64,000 bases of DNA from positions 62,001 through 126,000 of the forward strand of contig NZ_JAIHLQ010000014.1 of NCBI RefSeq assembly GCF_019733355.1, in the 5' to 3' direction. The position numbers and the translations under genes were made by a program. Positions within the stretch are counted from its first letter, which is position 1. The number at the start of each line of letters is the position of its first letter. A model generated the notes under the pieces. The model ran no database searches and was not told the DNA's origin. It saw only the letters and a list, made by a program, of their open reading frames with translations. Source of the stretch: Pseudomonas baetica. Lineage in GTDB: Bacteria > Pseudomonadota > Gammaproteobacteria > Pseudomonadales > Pseudomonadaceae. Positions 1 to 8,021 of this stretch are shown here, one piece after another.

Positions 1-742
1 CCTTGCGCAGGGAGCGGCGGATTTTCCAGGTCGGCAGAAAATACGGCGTGGCCATCCAGATGCGTTTCTGCCCACTGTTCAGGGCACGGAACAGCGACTG
101 CAGAATGTCGCGATGCTGGCGGGCGTCGGCGTAAGCCACGCGGCCCATGCCGTCGCCTTTATCCGGCACACGGGGTAAACGCGGCAGGCCAAAATGCGCG
201 GCCGGGCGCCAGGCGCGGCGATAGCGGTTGGCGATCCATTGCCGGTCGAACAGCAATTGCCAGTCGATGACCAATGGACCGCTGATCTGCACCATCACTT
301 CATGCCATTCGCTGGTGTTGTGGCCTGGCGTCCAGAACTCGTCGGTGACGCCCGTACCACCGACCACTGCAGAACATCGATCAACCAGCAACAGCTTGCG
401 ATGATCACGATAGAAATTGCCAACCCAGCGTCGCCAGCTCAGACGATTGTAAAACCGCAGTTCGACCCCGGCCTGGATCAGGCGCTGGCGCAGATTGAGG
501 GTAAACGCGAGGCTGCCGTAATCATCGAACAGACACCGCACACGCACACCGCGCTCGGCTGCCAGCACCAGCGCTTGAACGATGGTTTCGGCGCAGGCGC
601 CCGCCTCGACCAGATACAGCTCAAGTTCGACCTGTTCTTTGGCCTGGGCAATGTTCTGGAGCATGCGCGCAAAGAATTGCGGGCCGTCGATCAACAACTC
701 GAAGTGGTTGCCGTCACGCCACGCAAACACCGCGCCGCGCAT
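1..742 (-). CDS. Phospholipase D / cardiolipin synthase family protein (ClsB-like), 3' end outside window
   Basis: The visible part is the first 247 codons; the C-terminal part lies beyond the left edge. The first catalytic HKD motif is present as HRKLLLVD (H114, K116, D121), preceded by a typical PLD core with ELYLVEAG and VRCLFDDYGS. The family includes cardiolipin synthases of the inner membrane that transfer phosphatidyl groups between phospholipids; ClsB-type proteins are about 400 residues. The ATG follows the stop of the upstream yceI-type gene after one base (TGACATG), so the two are probably translationally coupled. A second HKD motif would be expected outside the window. The family is clear; the exact substrate cannot be told. 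Confidence 0.85.
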   Translation of the reverse strand, partial: MRGAVFAWRDGNHFELLIDGPQFFARMLQNIAQAKEQVELELYLVEAGACAETIVQALVLAAERGVRVRCLFDDYGSLAFTLNLRQRLIQAGVELRFYNRLSWRRWVGNFYRDHRKLLLVDRCSAVVGGTGVTDEFWTPGHNTSEWHEVMVQISGPLVIDWQLLFDRQWIANRYRRAWRPAAHFGLPRLPRVPDKGDGMGRVAYADARQHRDILQSLFRALNSGQKRIWMATPYFLPTWKIRRSLRK

Positions 743-743
743 G

Positions 744-1334
744 TCAGCGCGCCGTGAAGATCAGCACCGCACCCACCGGCACCGACAGACTGATGGCCGA
801 CAGACCGGCCAGTTTGCGCAAGCTTTCAAGCCCCGGAGCCAGGTCGAAATCCTCGGCATTGATCACCAGCGGCTCCAGCGTCACCACTTGAAAGCGCCGG
901 TCATCGAGACGTGTTGCGAGCAACTCGGCGGGGTATTCATGTTGCTTGCCGTGCAGGTTGACGGTCAGCGGCAAACGTAATTCAAGTTGTGCGCCGGGGG
1001 CCAGATCGTTGATCGGGCGCAGGTCGATCCGGGTGGTGATGGTCGCAGCGGGGAACTGCTCAATCTGGAACAGCTCCTTGCGCATACGCTCGTCACGCAG
1101 AGGGATGCCGCTGTTGATCGAGTCCATCTCGATTTCGACTTCGGCGCGACCATTGGGGTCGACTTTGCCGTGCAACACCAGAAAGCGCTGCACTTCGGCA
1201 AGGCTGGCGTTTTTTGTGCTGACGAACGACAGCCGCGACGACTCGCCATCCAGATACCAGTTGGCCTGCGCGGGCAGCGCAGCGGCGGCCAATAACAGGC
1301 TGGACAGGGTTGCAAACAGGGAACGGTTGAACAT
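744..1334 (-). CDS. YceI family periplasmic protein
   Basis: A 196-residue protein with an N-terminal signal peptide (MFNRSLFATLSSLLLAAAALPAQA) and a YceI-type lipocalin-like fold suggested by the start of the mature chain (NWYLDGESSRLSFVSTKN) and the later segment EIEMDSINSGIPLRDERM. YceI proteins are periplasmic and bind polyisoprenoids or other lipids; their physiological role is poorly defined. It lies one base before the phospholipase D-type gene on the same strand, which suggests a two-gene unit concerned with envelope lipids; that link is inference. Length is normal for the family. Confidence 0.88.
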   Translation of the reverse strand: MFNRSLFATLSSLLLAAAALPAQANWYLDGESSRLSFVSTKNASLAEVQRFLVLHGKVDPNGRAEVEIEMDSINSGIPLRDERMRKELFQIEQFPAATITTRIDLRPINDLAPGAQLELRLPLTVNLHGKQHEYPAELLATRLDDRRFQVVTLEPLVINAEDFDLAPGLESLRKLAGLSAISLSVPVGAVLIFTAR

Positions 1335-1433
1335 TGAAGACTCGTGGGGCCGATAAACCTGAGCCGAACATTAACCGCCCGTGGCGTTATTGCAAACTTT
1401 CAATCCTCGCCAGTCCATTGGCTGGAAAAGTTC

Positions 1434-1525
1434 CCGTGGGCGGGCTTGCTCGCGAAAGCGCCGGCACAGGCAACATTTGTGGTGACTGACACACAGCCTT
1501 CGCGAGCAAGCCCGCTCCCACAGGG
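1434..1525. repeat. REPIN-type inverted pair of REP elements
   Basis: Two copies of the core GCGGGCTTGCTCGCGAA face each other, separated by about 40 bases, each flanked by GTGGGA-like bases. It fills the gap between two genes and can fold into a long hairpin. Eight other copies occur in this window. Confidence 0.85.
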
Positions 1526-1536
1526 GGACGAGCACA

Positions 1537-1833
1537 TCAAGGATTGAGGCGGCAGCCTTGGCGTTCGCCCGACCACTGGGCGCTGTTGCTGCGCCCCATG
1601 CCGCTGACGGTGATGGTCTTGCTGGCGGGCTCTTCGTTGAAACGGCTGGTCGGCAGCCACTGTTTCACATAGCCCCGGCAGTATTCGGCCTCGTTGTTCA
1701 TCACGTAACGGCACGAACAATATTCCTTGGCGGTGTAGGCGCTGATGATGTCGGGGAAGGCCCACAGGTTTTCGCGTTCGTATCCAATCCAGCCCAGCAG
1801 CACGACCAACAGCACCAGCAAGAAGCGCTTCAT
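1537..1833 (-). CDS. Small exported or membrane-anchored hypothetical protein
   Basis: A 98-residue protein with one strongly hydrophobic N-terminal segment (MKRFLLVLLVVLLGWIGY), followed by a soluble part with four cysteines, including the cluster YCSCRYVMNN and later EYCRGYV and GCRLNP. The cysteines suggest a disulfide-bonded periplasmic domain. I do not recognise a named family. Its start overlaps the stop of the upstream serine hydrolase by four bases (ATGA), so the two are co-translated and likely work together in the periplasm. Codon use is like the neighbours. Confidence 0.75.
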   Translation of the reverse strand: MKRFLLVLLVVLLGWIGYERENLWAFPDIISAYTAKEYCSCRYVMNNEAEYCRGYVKQWLPTSRFNEEPASKTITVSGMGRSNSAQWSGERQGCRLNP

Positions 1834-2903
1834 GGCTGCACCGCCTTCAGCACACGTTTGAGCAGTTCGTTGTGGCGATAGCGGCCGTCGCGATCATCGG
1901 CGTAGCGCACGATCACCAGTTTCTCGCTAGGGATCACGTAAAGGGCCTGGCCCCAATGGCCGAGCGCGGCGAAGGTGTCGGGTGGTGCGTCGGGCCAGGG
2001 CGATGCGCCACCGTCCACCGGGCGATTAAGCCACCACTGGCCGCCGGGGACGGCTTCGTCCTGATGGGCCTTGTAGCCGGCGAAGGGTTTGAGGTTGAAG
2101 GCGAGCCAATCCTTGGGCAGCAATTGCCGATCAGCCCAGCGCCCGTCGCGGGCCATCAACAGGCCGACCCGCGCCAGATCCCGTGCGGTGAGGTAGGCAT
2201 AAGACGAGGCGACAAACGTGCCGTTGGCATCGGTTTCCCACACGGCATGGCGTATGCCCAACGGGTCAAACAGGGCCGTCCACGGATAGTGCGGATAACG
2301 CTGCGGGCCGACGATGGTTTTCAGCGCGGCCGACAACAGATTGCTGTCGCCGCTGGAGTATCTGAACGACCGCCCCGGTGCCGCATAGCTGTCGTGATTG
2401 GCCGTGAACGCCGCCATGTCGCGATGACCACGGGTATAAAGCATCGCCACCACCGAGGATTTGAGCGGCGCGTATTCGTAGTCTTCCTGCCAGTCGAGGC
2501 CAGAGGCCCAGTGCAGCAGATCGGCCATTGTGATGGCGGGGTGTTTTTCCAGGGCCGGGTAAAACTTCACGGCGGGATCATCAAGCCTGAACAGGCCTTC
2601 GCCGTACGCCACACCCAGGACTGTGGCCATCAGACTTTTACTGATCGACCAAGTCAGGTGCGGGGTGTCGGCAGTGGTCGGGCCGGCGTAGCGTTCGTAG
2701 ACGATCTGGCCGTCGCGGATGACCAGCAACGCGTCGGTGCGCATGCCTTGGCGGGTGGTGTCGTCGCGGGGCGGGAAGGCGTAGGTCTCCAGTTCCTCAA
2801 CCGCTGGGCCAGTGAGCTGCGGGCCCGTCGACCATTGCTCGCCGGGCCATTGCCCGGCCTGAACGGTGAAACTGATCAGCAGCAGGAGCAGGCCTTTGAA
2901 CAT
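1830..2903 (-). CDS. Serine hydrolase, beta-lactamase class C / penicillin-binding-like family
   Basis: A 357-residue protein with a signal peptide (residues 1-16) and the beta-lactamase class C fold. The nucleophile motif SxxK is seen as SISK (S86, K89). The second motif is YSS (Y182-S184) where many relatives have YxN. The family includes esterases, D-amino-acid peptidases and 6-aminohexanoate-dimer hydrolase (NylB)-like enzymes, so the substrate is open. It probably acts in the periplasm. It overlaps the next small exported gene by four bases. The divergent region upstream holds a REP pair. Confidence 0.82.
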   Translation of the reverse strand: MFKGLLLLLISFTVQAGQWPGEQWSTGPQLTGPAVEELETYAFPPRDDTTRQGMRTDALLVIRDGQIVYERYAGPTTADTPHLTWSISKSLMATVLGVAYGEGLFRLDDPAVKFYPALEKHPAITMADLLHWASGLDWQEDYEYAPLKSSVVAMLYTRGHRDMAAFTANHDSYAAPGRSFRYSSGDSNLLSAALKTIVGPQRYPHYPWTALFDPLGIRHAVWETDANGTFVASSYAYLTARDLARVGLLMARDGRWADRQLLPKDWLAFNLKPFAGYKAHQDEAVPGGQWWLNRPVDGGASPWPDAPPDTFAALGHWGQALYVIPSEKLVIVRYADDRDGRYRHNELLKRVLKAVQP

Positions 2904-2975
2904 GGTGAGGGCTCTTGAAAATAACCTGCTGAGGGTAGTCGGGGTTTATGACAAATGTGTGGTGTTTTCAGGGCC

Positions 2976-3052
2976 CCTTCGCGAGCAAGTATTCGAGTTC
3001 CTTCAGTTGGAATGCAATCAAACTGTGGGAACGGGCTTGCTCGCGAAAAGGC
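2976..3052. repeat. Degenerate REPIN (REP pair)
   Basis: CCTTCGCGAGCAAG on one side and GGGCTTGCTCGCGAA on the other. The left arm has diverged after the core (AGTATTCGAG). It ends four bases before the stop codon of the acyl-CoA dehydrogenase-like gene, so it may act as its 3' stabiliser or terminator. Confidence 0.75.
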
Positions 3053-3055
3053 CGG

Positions 3056-3934
3056 TCAGGCCTGCGCCAAAGCCTTGGCCAGCCGCTTGGCCCTGGCCCC
3101 CGAAGCCAATTGCATCACGCCTTGATCACGCTGCCACATCGCCGCCCACTCGGGATTCCCATCGGCCAATGCCTGATCGACTTCAGGCTTGAGCGCCTCA
3201 AACTGGGCAAACAACCCACCCAGCAACACATGCCCGGCCGGGGTATTGGGTGGCTGCCGACTCATTTCGGCACACCCGGCCAACAACGCCAGCAAGCGTA
3301 ATTGCAGCGCTTGTGGCCAATCGCTGTCCTGCCCGACGCCATACAACCACGCGGTCATCGCACTCAACACATAGACATCTTCCAGGGTGCGGAACGGTTT
3401 GACGTAAGCATCCCAGCCATCCCCGGCGAGCAATTCGCACAGGGCGCCATCGAGGTGCAGCCGACCATGGCTGATGTCTGGCATCAACGGCAGCGCCGGC
3501 AGTTTTTCCACGCGCACACCGGGTTCGCCGGGATACACCACCGCCAGGCTCAGGCGCGGCGTCTGGCCGGGGTCTTCACTGCGCGCGGCGATCAGCAGCC
3601 AGTCCGCCGCATCGCCAGCGGTGACGAAATCCTTGCGCCCGCTCAGATGCAAATCGGTCAGCCGCGTTTGCATATCCGCCGGGCGCAAACTGCGCTGTTC
3701 AGTCGCACACAACGCCCCAAGGCTCAGCGGTGCGCTGGGCCAAAGCATGCGCAACGCCGCTTGATAACCGACCAGAAACGCCAGCCCCGGCGTTGCCATC
3801 AACCGCCCTCCCGTCACCGCCAATTCGAACGGCGTGACGTTGCCCAGCGTGTGCAACAACGCCGCAAAACCTTCTGCCAGGTCAGCAACGACGGGCATTC
3901 GTTCACGGCTTTCAAGCAGATCGGGCCAAGGCAT
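3056..3934 (-). CDS. Acyl-CoA dehydrogenase-like protein
   Basis: A 292-residue protein that resembles acyl-CoA dehydrogenases in the middle beta domain (LTDLHLSGRKDFVTAGDAADWLLIAAR) and in the helical C-terminal part, but is about 80-90 residues shorter than the usual 380. I could not identify the catalytic glutamate by eye, so dehydrogenase activity is uncertain. The ATG at 3934 is chosen because GAGGAG lies seven bases before it; an ATG at 3958 has no such site. It is divergent from olsB, and an oxidoreductase-like gene next to the ornithine-lipid genes suggests, but does not prove, a role in acyl-chain supply. Confidence 0.68.
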   Translation of the reverse strand: MPWPDLLESRERMPVVADLAEGFAALLHTLGNVTPFELAVTGGRLMATPGLAFLVGYQAALRMLWPSAPLSLGALCATEQRSLRPADMQTRLTDLHLSGRKDFVTAGDAADWLLIAARSEDPGQTPRLSLAVVYPGEPGVRVEKLPALPLMPDISHGRLHLDGALCELLAGDGWDAYVKPFRTLEDVYVLSAMTAWLYGVGQDSDWPQALQLRLLALLAGCAEMSRQPPNTPAGHVLLGGLFAQFEALKPEVDQALADGNPEWAAMWQRDQGVMQLASGARAKRLAKALAQA

Positions 3935-4087
3935 AAGAGGCTCCTCGTGGGCTGTCATATAAGCATCACCAAACGTTCATGGCGATGACACCGGGGCTAC
4001 ATAGCCTGACTTTGCACAACACGGCTGCATAAAGAAAGTCGATCGGCTGCAACCCACGACGGGTTAAAGGCCCGTACGGAGATTCAC

Positions 4088-4843
4088 ATGACTCAGATCG
4101 CCCGCATCAGCGACACCGGCAATGAACGCCGCCTGCAAGCCGAACGCCTGATCGGCGCCGAGGCCTTGCAGCAAGCCCAGGCCTTGCGTTTCAACGTGTT
4201 CAGCGGCGAGTTCAACGCCAAACTGAAAGGCGCTGAACTGGGTTTGGACATGGATGATTATGATGTTCACTGCAGCCACATCGGTGTGCGTGACCTGAAC
4301 ACCGGCCGCCTGGTGGCGACCACTCGCTTGCTCGACCACACCGCCGCCAGCAGCTTGGGCAAGTTCTACAGCGAAGAAGAATTCAGCCTGCATGGCCTGG
4401 CGCATTTGAAAGGCCCGATCCTGGAAATCGGCCGCACCTGCGTCGACCCGGCCTACCGCAACGGCGGCACCATCGCCGTGCTGTGGGGCGAACTGGCCGA
4501 AGTGCTCAATCAGGGCGGATACAGCTATTTGATGGGCTGCGCGAGCATCCCGATGCAGGACGGCGGCGTGCAGGCTCACGCGATCATGCAGCGTCTGCGT
4601 GAACGTTATCTGTGCACTGAACATTTGCGTGCCGAGCCGAAAAATCCGCTGCCGACCCTGGATATTCCGTCCAACGTGATTGCTGAAATGCCGCCGCTGC
4701 TCAAAGCCTACATGCGCTTGGGGGCGAAAATCTGCGGCGAGCCGTGCTGGGACGAAGACTTTCAGGTCGCCGACGTGTTCATCCTGCTCAAGCGCGACGA
4801 ACTCTGCCCACGCTACGCCAAGCACTTCAAGGCGGCGGTGTAA
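4088..4843 (+). CDS. olsB: L-ornithine N(alpha)-acyltransferase OlsB
   Basis: A 251-residue GNAT-fold acyltransferase of the OlsB (hemolysin-like) family. It transfers a 3-hydroxyacyl group from acyl-ACP to the alpha-amino group of ornithine, the first step of ornithine-lipid synthesis. Family segments seen are [26 protein letters not shown] and [17 protein letters not shown]. The stop codon overlaps the ATG of the next acyltransferase gene by one base (TAATG), the arrangement of olsB-olsA in Pseudomonas. Ornithine lipids replace phospholipids under phosphate limitation in many bacteria, but I found no clear Pho box in the 129-base divergent promoter region. Confidence 0.9.
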   Translation: MTQIARISDTGNERRLQAERLIGAEALQQAQALRFNVFSGEFNAKLKGAELGLDMDDYDVHCSHIGVRDLNTGRLVATTRLLDHTAASSLGKFYSEEEFSLHGLAHLKGPILEIGRTCVDPAYRNGGTIAVLWGELAEVLNQGGYSYLMGCASIPMQDGGVQAHAIMQRLRERYLCTEHLRAEPKNPLPTLDIPSNVIAEMPPLLKAYMRLGAKICGEPCWDEDFQVADVFILLKRDELCPRYAKHFKAAV

Positions 4844-5634
4844 TGAGCCGATTGCGGGTGTACGCGCGAATCGCGCGAGTGCTGCTGGTGGTGACGCTGG
4901 GGTTGACCATGGCCAGTGTCTTCGGGGTTTTTGAGCGTATTGGCCTGGCCCATTCGATGGAGCGCCGACAGCGCTGGTCGCGCTTTTTCATGGCACGCCT
5001 GAGCAACGCCCTGCCCTTTCGCGTGACCGTTCACGGCGAGCTGCCAACACACTCGATGCTGTGGGTCAGCAATCATGTGTCATGGACTGACATTCCCCTG
5101 CTCGGCATGCTCACGCCACTGTCGTTTCTGTCCAAGGCCGAAGTACGCACCTGGCCGGTCGCCGGTTGGCTCGCGGCGAAGGCCGGCAGCCTGTTCATCC
5201 GCCGGGGTTCGGGCGATAGCCAGTTGATCCGCAAGCAGATGACCCGTCACCTGCAAACCGACCATCCGCTGCTGATGTTCCCGGAAGGCACCACCACCGA
5301 CGGCCGTTCGTTGCGCACCTTTCATGGTCGTCTGTTGTCGGCGGCGATTGATTCGCAGGTGATGCTGCAACCGGTGGCGATCCGTTATCTGCGTGACGGC
5401 GATATCGACCCGCTGGCACCGTTCATTGGTGACGATGACTTGCTGTCGCACTTGATGCGTTTGTTCAGCAATGATTGCGCCGATGTCGAAGTGCATCTGC
5501 TCAAGCCGATTGCCTGCCAGGGCCGGGAACGCGCGGCGCTGGCGTTCGAGGCACAACAGGCGGTGCAGAAGGCGTTGTTTGGGGCAATCCCGGACACACA
5601 ACAGACACCGATGCGCCCGGCAATCGCGGCCTGA
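4843..5634 (+). CDS. olsA: 1-acyl-sn-glycerol-3-phosphate acyltransferase-type enzyme OlsA
   Basis: A 263-residue PlsC-type acyltransferase. Catalytic block I is NHVSWTD (H78, D83, the HX4D motif), and block III is FPEGT (E148). An N-terminal membrane segment covers residues 9-27. Next to olsB it is expected to acylate the hydroxyl of lyso-ornithine lipid, completing ornithine-lipid synthesis at the inner membrane; activity as lysophosphatidate acyltransferase is also possible. The start is the ATG overlapping the olsB stop; a longer reading frame upstream runs inside olsB and is not likely to be used. Confidence 0.88.
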   Translation: MSRLRVYARIARVLLVVTLGLTMASVFGVFERIGLAHSMERRQRWSRFFMARLSNALPFRVTVHGELPTHSMLWVSNHVSWTDIPLLGMLTPLSFLSKAEVRTWPVAGWLAAKAGSLFIRRGSGDSQLIRKQMTRHLQTDHPLLMFPEGTTTDGRSLRTFHGRLLSAAIDSQVMLQPVAIRYLRDGDIDPLAPFIGDDDLLSHLMRLFSNDCADVEVHLLKPIACQGRERAALAFEAQQAVQKALFGAIPDTQQTPMRPAIAA

Positions 5635-5660
5635 TACACAGGCTCTGACAGCGGCCGAGT

Positions 5661-5741
5661 CCCCCTGTGGGAGAGGGCTTGCTCGCGAAAGCGGTGTGCC
5701 ATTGAGCATGTATGCTGGCTGATACACCGCTTTCGCGAGCC
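5661..5741. repeat. REPIN, right arm truncated
   Basis: Left REP (GTGGGAGAGGGCTTGCTCGCGAA) and a right REP that breaks off after TTTCGCGAGC. It lies between the convergent genes olsA and acpH, ending four bases before the acpH stop codon. Confidence 0.78.
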
Positions 5742-5745
5742 CGCA

Positions 5746-6330
5746 TTAGGTTTTCAATGGCTCGGCGTGTTGGGCGAAATCCTGAAGTTGTGGGTAGAAC
5801 AACGCAAAATCTTCACTCAACGGCTCATACAAACGCCGCAATTCCTGCATCGCACCCGCCAACTCTTCCGGCCGGGTCAAGCGTCGGGAGATCCCGCGCA
5901 ACACCTGCTCCAGCACTTCAAACTCCTGATACGACCCCAGCCAGTCATTGGCAACCATGTGCGGCGCGATCTTCGCCAGACGCTCGGGCAGTTGTCGCTC
6001 AAGCGATAGCACTCGATAGACGTCCGTCGTGAACTGCTCCAGCGGCTGGTCGGCGTACAAACGCCAGTCTCGCGCCAGGCAATGGTCGAAAAACACGTCG
6101 AGGACGATCCCGGCATAACGTCTTCGAGTAGCGGAAAACCGCCGCAACGCGATGTCCACCCGCGGATGGCGATCGGTGAAGACGTCAATCCGCCGGTGCA
6201 ACTGGATGGCCGCCTCGACCTCGGGCGCAAACTGCCCCTGCAGCCGGCCTTTGACGAAGTCGCCATACAAACTGCCGAGTAATTGGCCCGGGCGCTGGCC
6301 ACCGAGGTGCAAATGTGCGAGATAGTTCAT
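5746..6330 (-). CDS. acpH: Acyl carrier protein phosphodiesterase AcpH
   Basis: A 194-residue protein of the AcpH (DUF479) family, which removes the 4'-phosphopantetheine arm from holo-ACP. The N-terminus MNYLAHLHLG and the segment GDFVKG with D24 match the metal-binding start of the HD-like fold of E. coli AcpH. Length is normal. It is convergent with olsA and divergent from the arsR-type gene. The promoter must lie in the 168-base AT-rich stretch shared with that gene. Confidence 0.88.
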   Translation of the reverse strand: MNYLAHLHLGGQRPGQLLGSLYGDFVKGRLQGQFAPEVEAAIQLHRRIDVFTDRHPRVDIALRRFSATRRRYAGIVLDVFFDHCLARDWRLYADQPLEQFTTDVYRVLSLERQLPERLAKIAPHMVANDWLGSYQEFEVLEQVLRGISRRLTRPEELAGAMQELRRLYEPLSEDFALFYPQLQDFAQHAEPLKT

Positions 6331-6370
6331 GGGCGCAGCTTAGCACTGCGCCTTCATCGTTACACTCAAC

Positions 6371-6475
6371 ATATCGTTATAACCCGATATACCGATTTAC
6401 ATGATCTTCAGATCAAAATCATATTGGTATATCGCGAAATACCGATTTAAAGTTCGCCTCATCGCGATATAGCGC
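6371..6475. promoter_or_regulatory. Candidate operator array for the ArsR-type regulator
   Basis: An AT-rich stretch unlike its surroundings. ATATCG-N8-CGATAT spans 6371-6390. The 11-base direct repeat ATACCGATTTA occurs at 6389-6399 and 6439-6449, exactly 50 bases apart. GGTAT-N8-ATACC lies at 6426-6443, and a further CGCGATATAGCGC near 6462. Winged-helix ArsR proteins bind such dyads. Autoregulation of the downstream operon is inferred. Confidence 0.55.
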
Positions 6476-6498
6476 TACAGACATCACGAGCCCAAGCC

Positions 6499-6819
6499 AT
6501 GAACCTCGACCTCGACGAAATAATAAAAGCCCTGGCACACCCAGTACGGCGAGACATCCTCATCTGGCTGAAAGACCCCAAAGTCCAGTTTCCGGAACAG
6601 ATTCACAACCACGAGTACGGCATCTGTGCCGGGCAGATCGACCAGCGTTGCGGCTTATCGCAATCGACGGTGTCCGCCCACCTCGCCACGCTGCAACGCG
6701 CCGGGCTGATCAGCAGCCAGAAGGCCGGTCAGTGGAACTTCTTCAAGCGCAACGAGGACGTGATTCAGGCGTTCCTCGACGCCATCGTCAAAGAGCTCAG
6801 CGCTCCTCCAAGGAATTGA
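6499..6819 (+). CDS. ArsR family transcriptional regulator
   Basis: A 106-residue winged-helix protein. The ArsR start ALAHPVRRDILIWL and the recognition-helix region RCGLSQSTVSAHLATLQRAGLI are clear. There is a cysteine in YGICAGQIDQRCG, but not the classical ELCVCDL metal box, so the signal is probably not arsenic. The stop codon overlaps the start of the MFS gene (TGATG), and xenB follows, so it most likely controls this three-gene unit and senses a substrate of the pump or reductase, for example an electrophile. The dyads upstream are likely its own operator. Confidence 0.85.
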   Translation: MNLDLDEIIKALAHPVRRDILIWLKDPKVQFPEQIHNHEYGICAGQIDQRCGLSQSTVSAHLATLQRAGLISSQKAGQWNFFKRNEDVIQAFLDAIVKELSAPPRN

Positions 6820-6824
6820 TGCAC

Positions 6825-7991
6825 ATGCCCCTCTCGCTACTCATTTTGGCCTTGAGCGCCTTCGCCATCGGCACCACCGAGTTCGTCATCATGGGCCTGC
6901 TGCCCGATGTGGCGGCCGACCTCGGTGTGTCGATCCCGGGCGCCGGCTGGCTGGTGACCGGTTACGCCCTGGGCGTGGCCATCGGTGCGCCGTTCATGGC
7001 ACTGGCCACCGCCAAACTGCCGCGCAAGGCTGCATTGGTTGCGTTGATGGGCATCTTCATTGTCGGCAACCTGCTCTGCGCCATGGCCAGTGATTACAAC
7101 GTGCTGATGTTTGCCCGTGTCGTCACCGCGCTGTGCCACGGTGCATTCTTCGGTATCGGTTCGGTGGTGGCGGCCGGCCTGGTGGCACCGAACAAACGCG
7201 CTTCGGCAGTCGCGTTGATGTTCACCGGTCTGACCCTGGCCAACGTGCTGGGTGTGCCGTTGGGTACTGCGCTGGGTCAGGAAGCCGGCTGGCGTTCGAC
7301 CTTCTGGGCAGTGACCGTGATCGGTGTGATTGCGCTGATCGGCCTGATCCGCTTCCTGCCGGCCAAGCGTGACGAAGAAAAACTCGACATGCGCGCCGAA
7401 CTCGCCGCCCTCAAAGGCGCCGGCATCTGGCTGTCGCTGAGCATGACCGCGCTGTTCGCCGCCTCGATGTTCACCCTCTTCACCTACGTCGCCCCGTTGC
7501 TGGGCGATGTCACTGGTGTTTCGCCAAAAGGCGTGACCTGGACCCTGCTGTTGATCGGCCTCGGTTTGACGGTCGGCAACATCATCGGCGGCAAACTGGC
7601 AGACAAACGCCTCGGCGCCACCCTGATCGGCGTGTTCGTGGCGATGGCGGTGGTTTCCACCGTGCTGAGCTGGAGCAGCGTCGCGTTGATCCCGACTGAA
7701 ATCACCCTGTTCCTTTGGGCCACCGCCTCGTTCGCTGCCGTGCCGGCCCTGCAAATCAACGTGGTGACCTTCGGCAAGGCTGCACCGAACCTGGTGTCGA
7801 CCCTGAACATCGGCGCGTTCAACGTCGGTAACGCCCTTGGCGCCTGGGTCGGCGGCAGCGTTATCGCTCACGGTTTCGGGCTGACCAGCGTGCCTCTGGC
7901 CGCAGCCGCTCTGGCAGTGCTCGCCCTGATGGTGACCCTGATTACTTTCCGTCAGAACGGCAATGCCGATCTGGCCCCTGCTACCCACTGA
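6825..7991 (+). CDS. MFS transporter, DHA1/AraJ-like efflux permease
   Basis: A 388-residue, twelve-helix major facilitator protein of the drug:H+ antiporter-1 type, with FAIGTTEFVIMGLLPDVA in helix 1 and GYALGVAIGAPFMA in helix 2, as in AraJ/YdhP-type exporters. It acts in the inner membrane. The ATG at 6825 lies ten bases after AAGGA; an ATG at 6819, overlapping the arsR stop, is also possible. It sits between arsR and xenB and is likely co-transcribed, so it may export the compound (or product) that XenB reduces. Confidence 0.85.
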   Translation: MPLSLLILALSAFAIGTTEFVIMGLLPDVAADLGVSIPGAGWLVTGYALGVAIGAPFMALATAKLPRKAALVALMGIFIVGNLLCAMASDYNVLMFARVVTALCHGAFFGIGSVVAAGLVAPNKRASAVALMFTGLTLANVLGVPLGTALGQEAGWRSTFWAVTVIGVIALIGLIRFLPAKRDEEKLDMRAELAALKGAGIWLSLSMTALFAASMFTLFTYVAPLLGDVTGVSPKGVTWTLLLIGLGLTVGNIIGGKLADKRLGATLIGVFVAMAVVSTVLSWSSVALIPTEITLFLWATASFAAVPALQINVVTFGKAAPNLVSTLNIGAFNVGNALGAWVGGSVIAHGFGLTSVPLAAAALAVLALMVTLITFRQNGNADLAPATH

Positions 7992-8021
7992 TTAACCACT
8001 TCACTGACGAGGGTTGTACAC

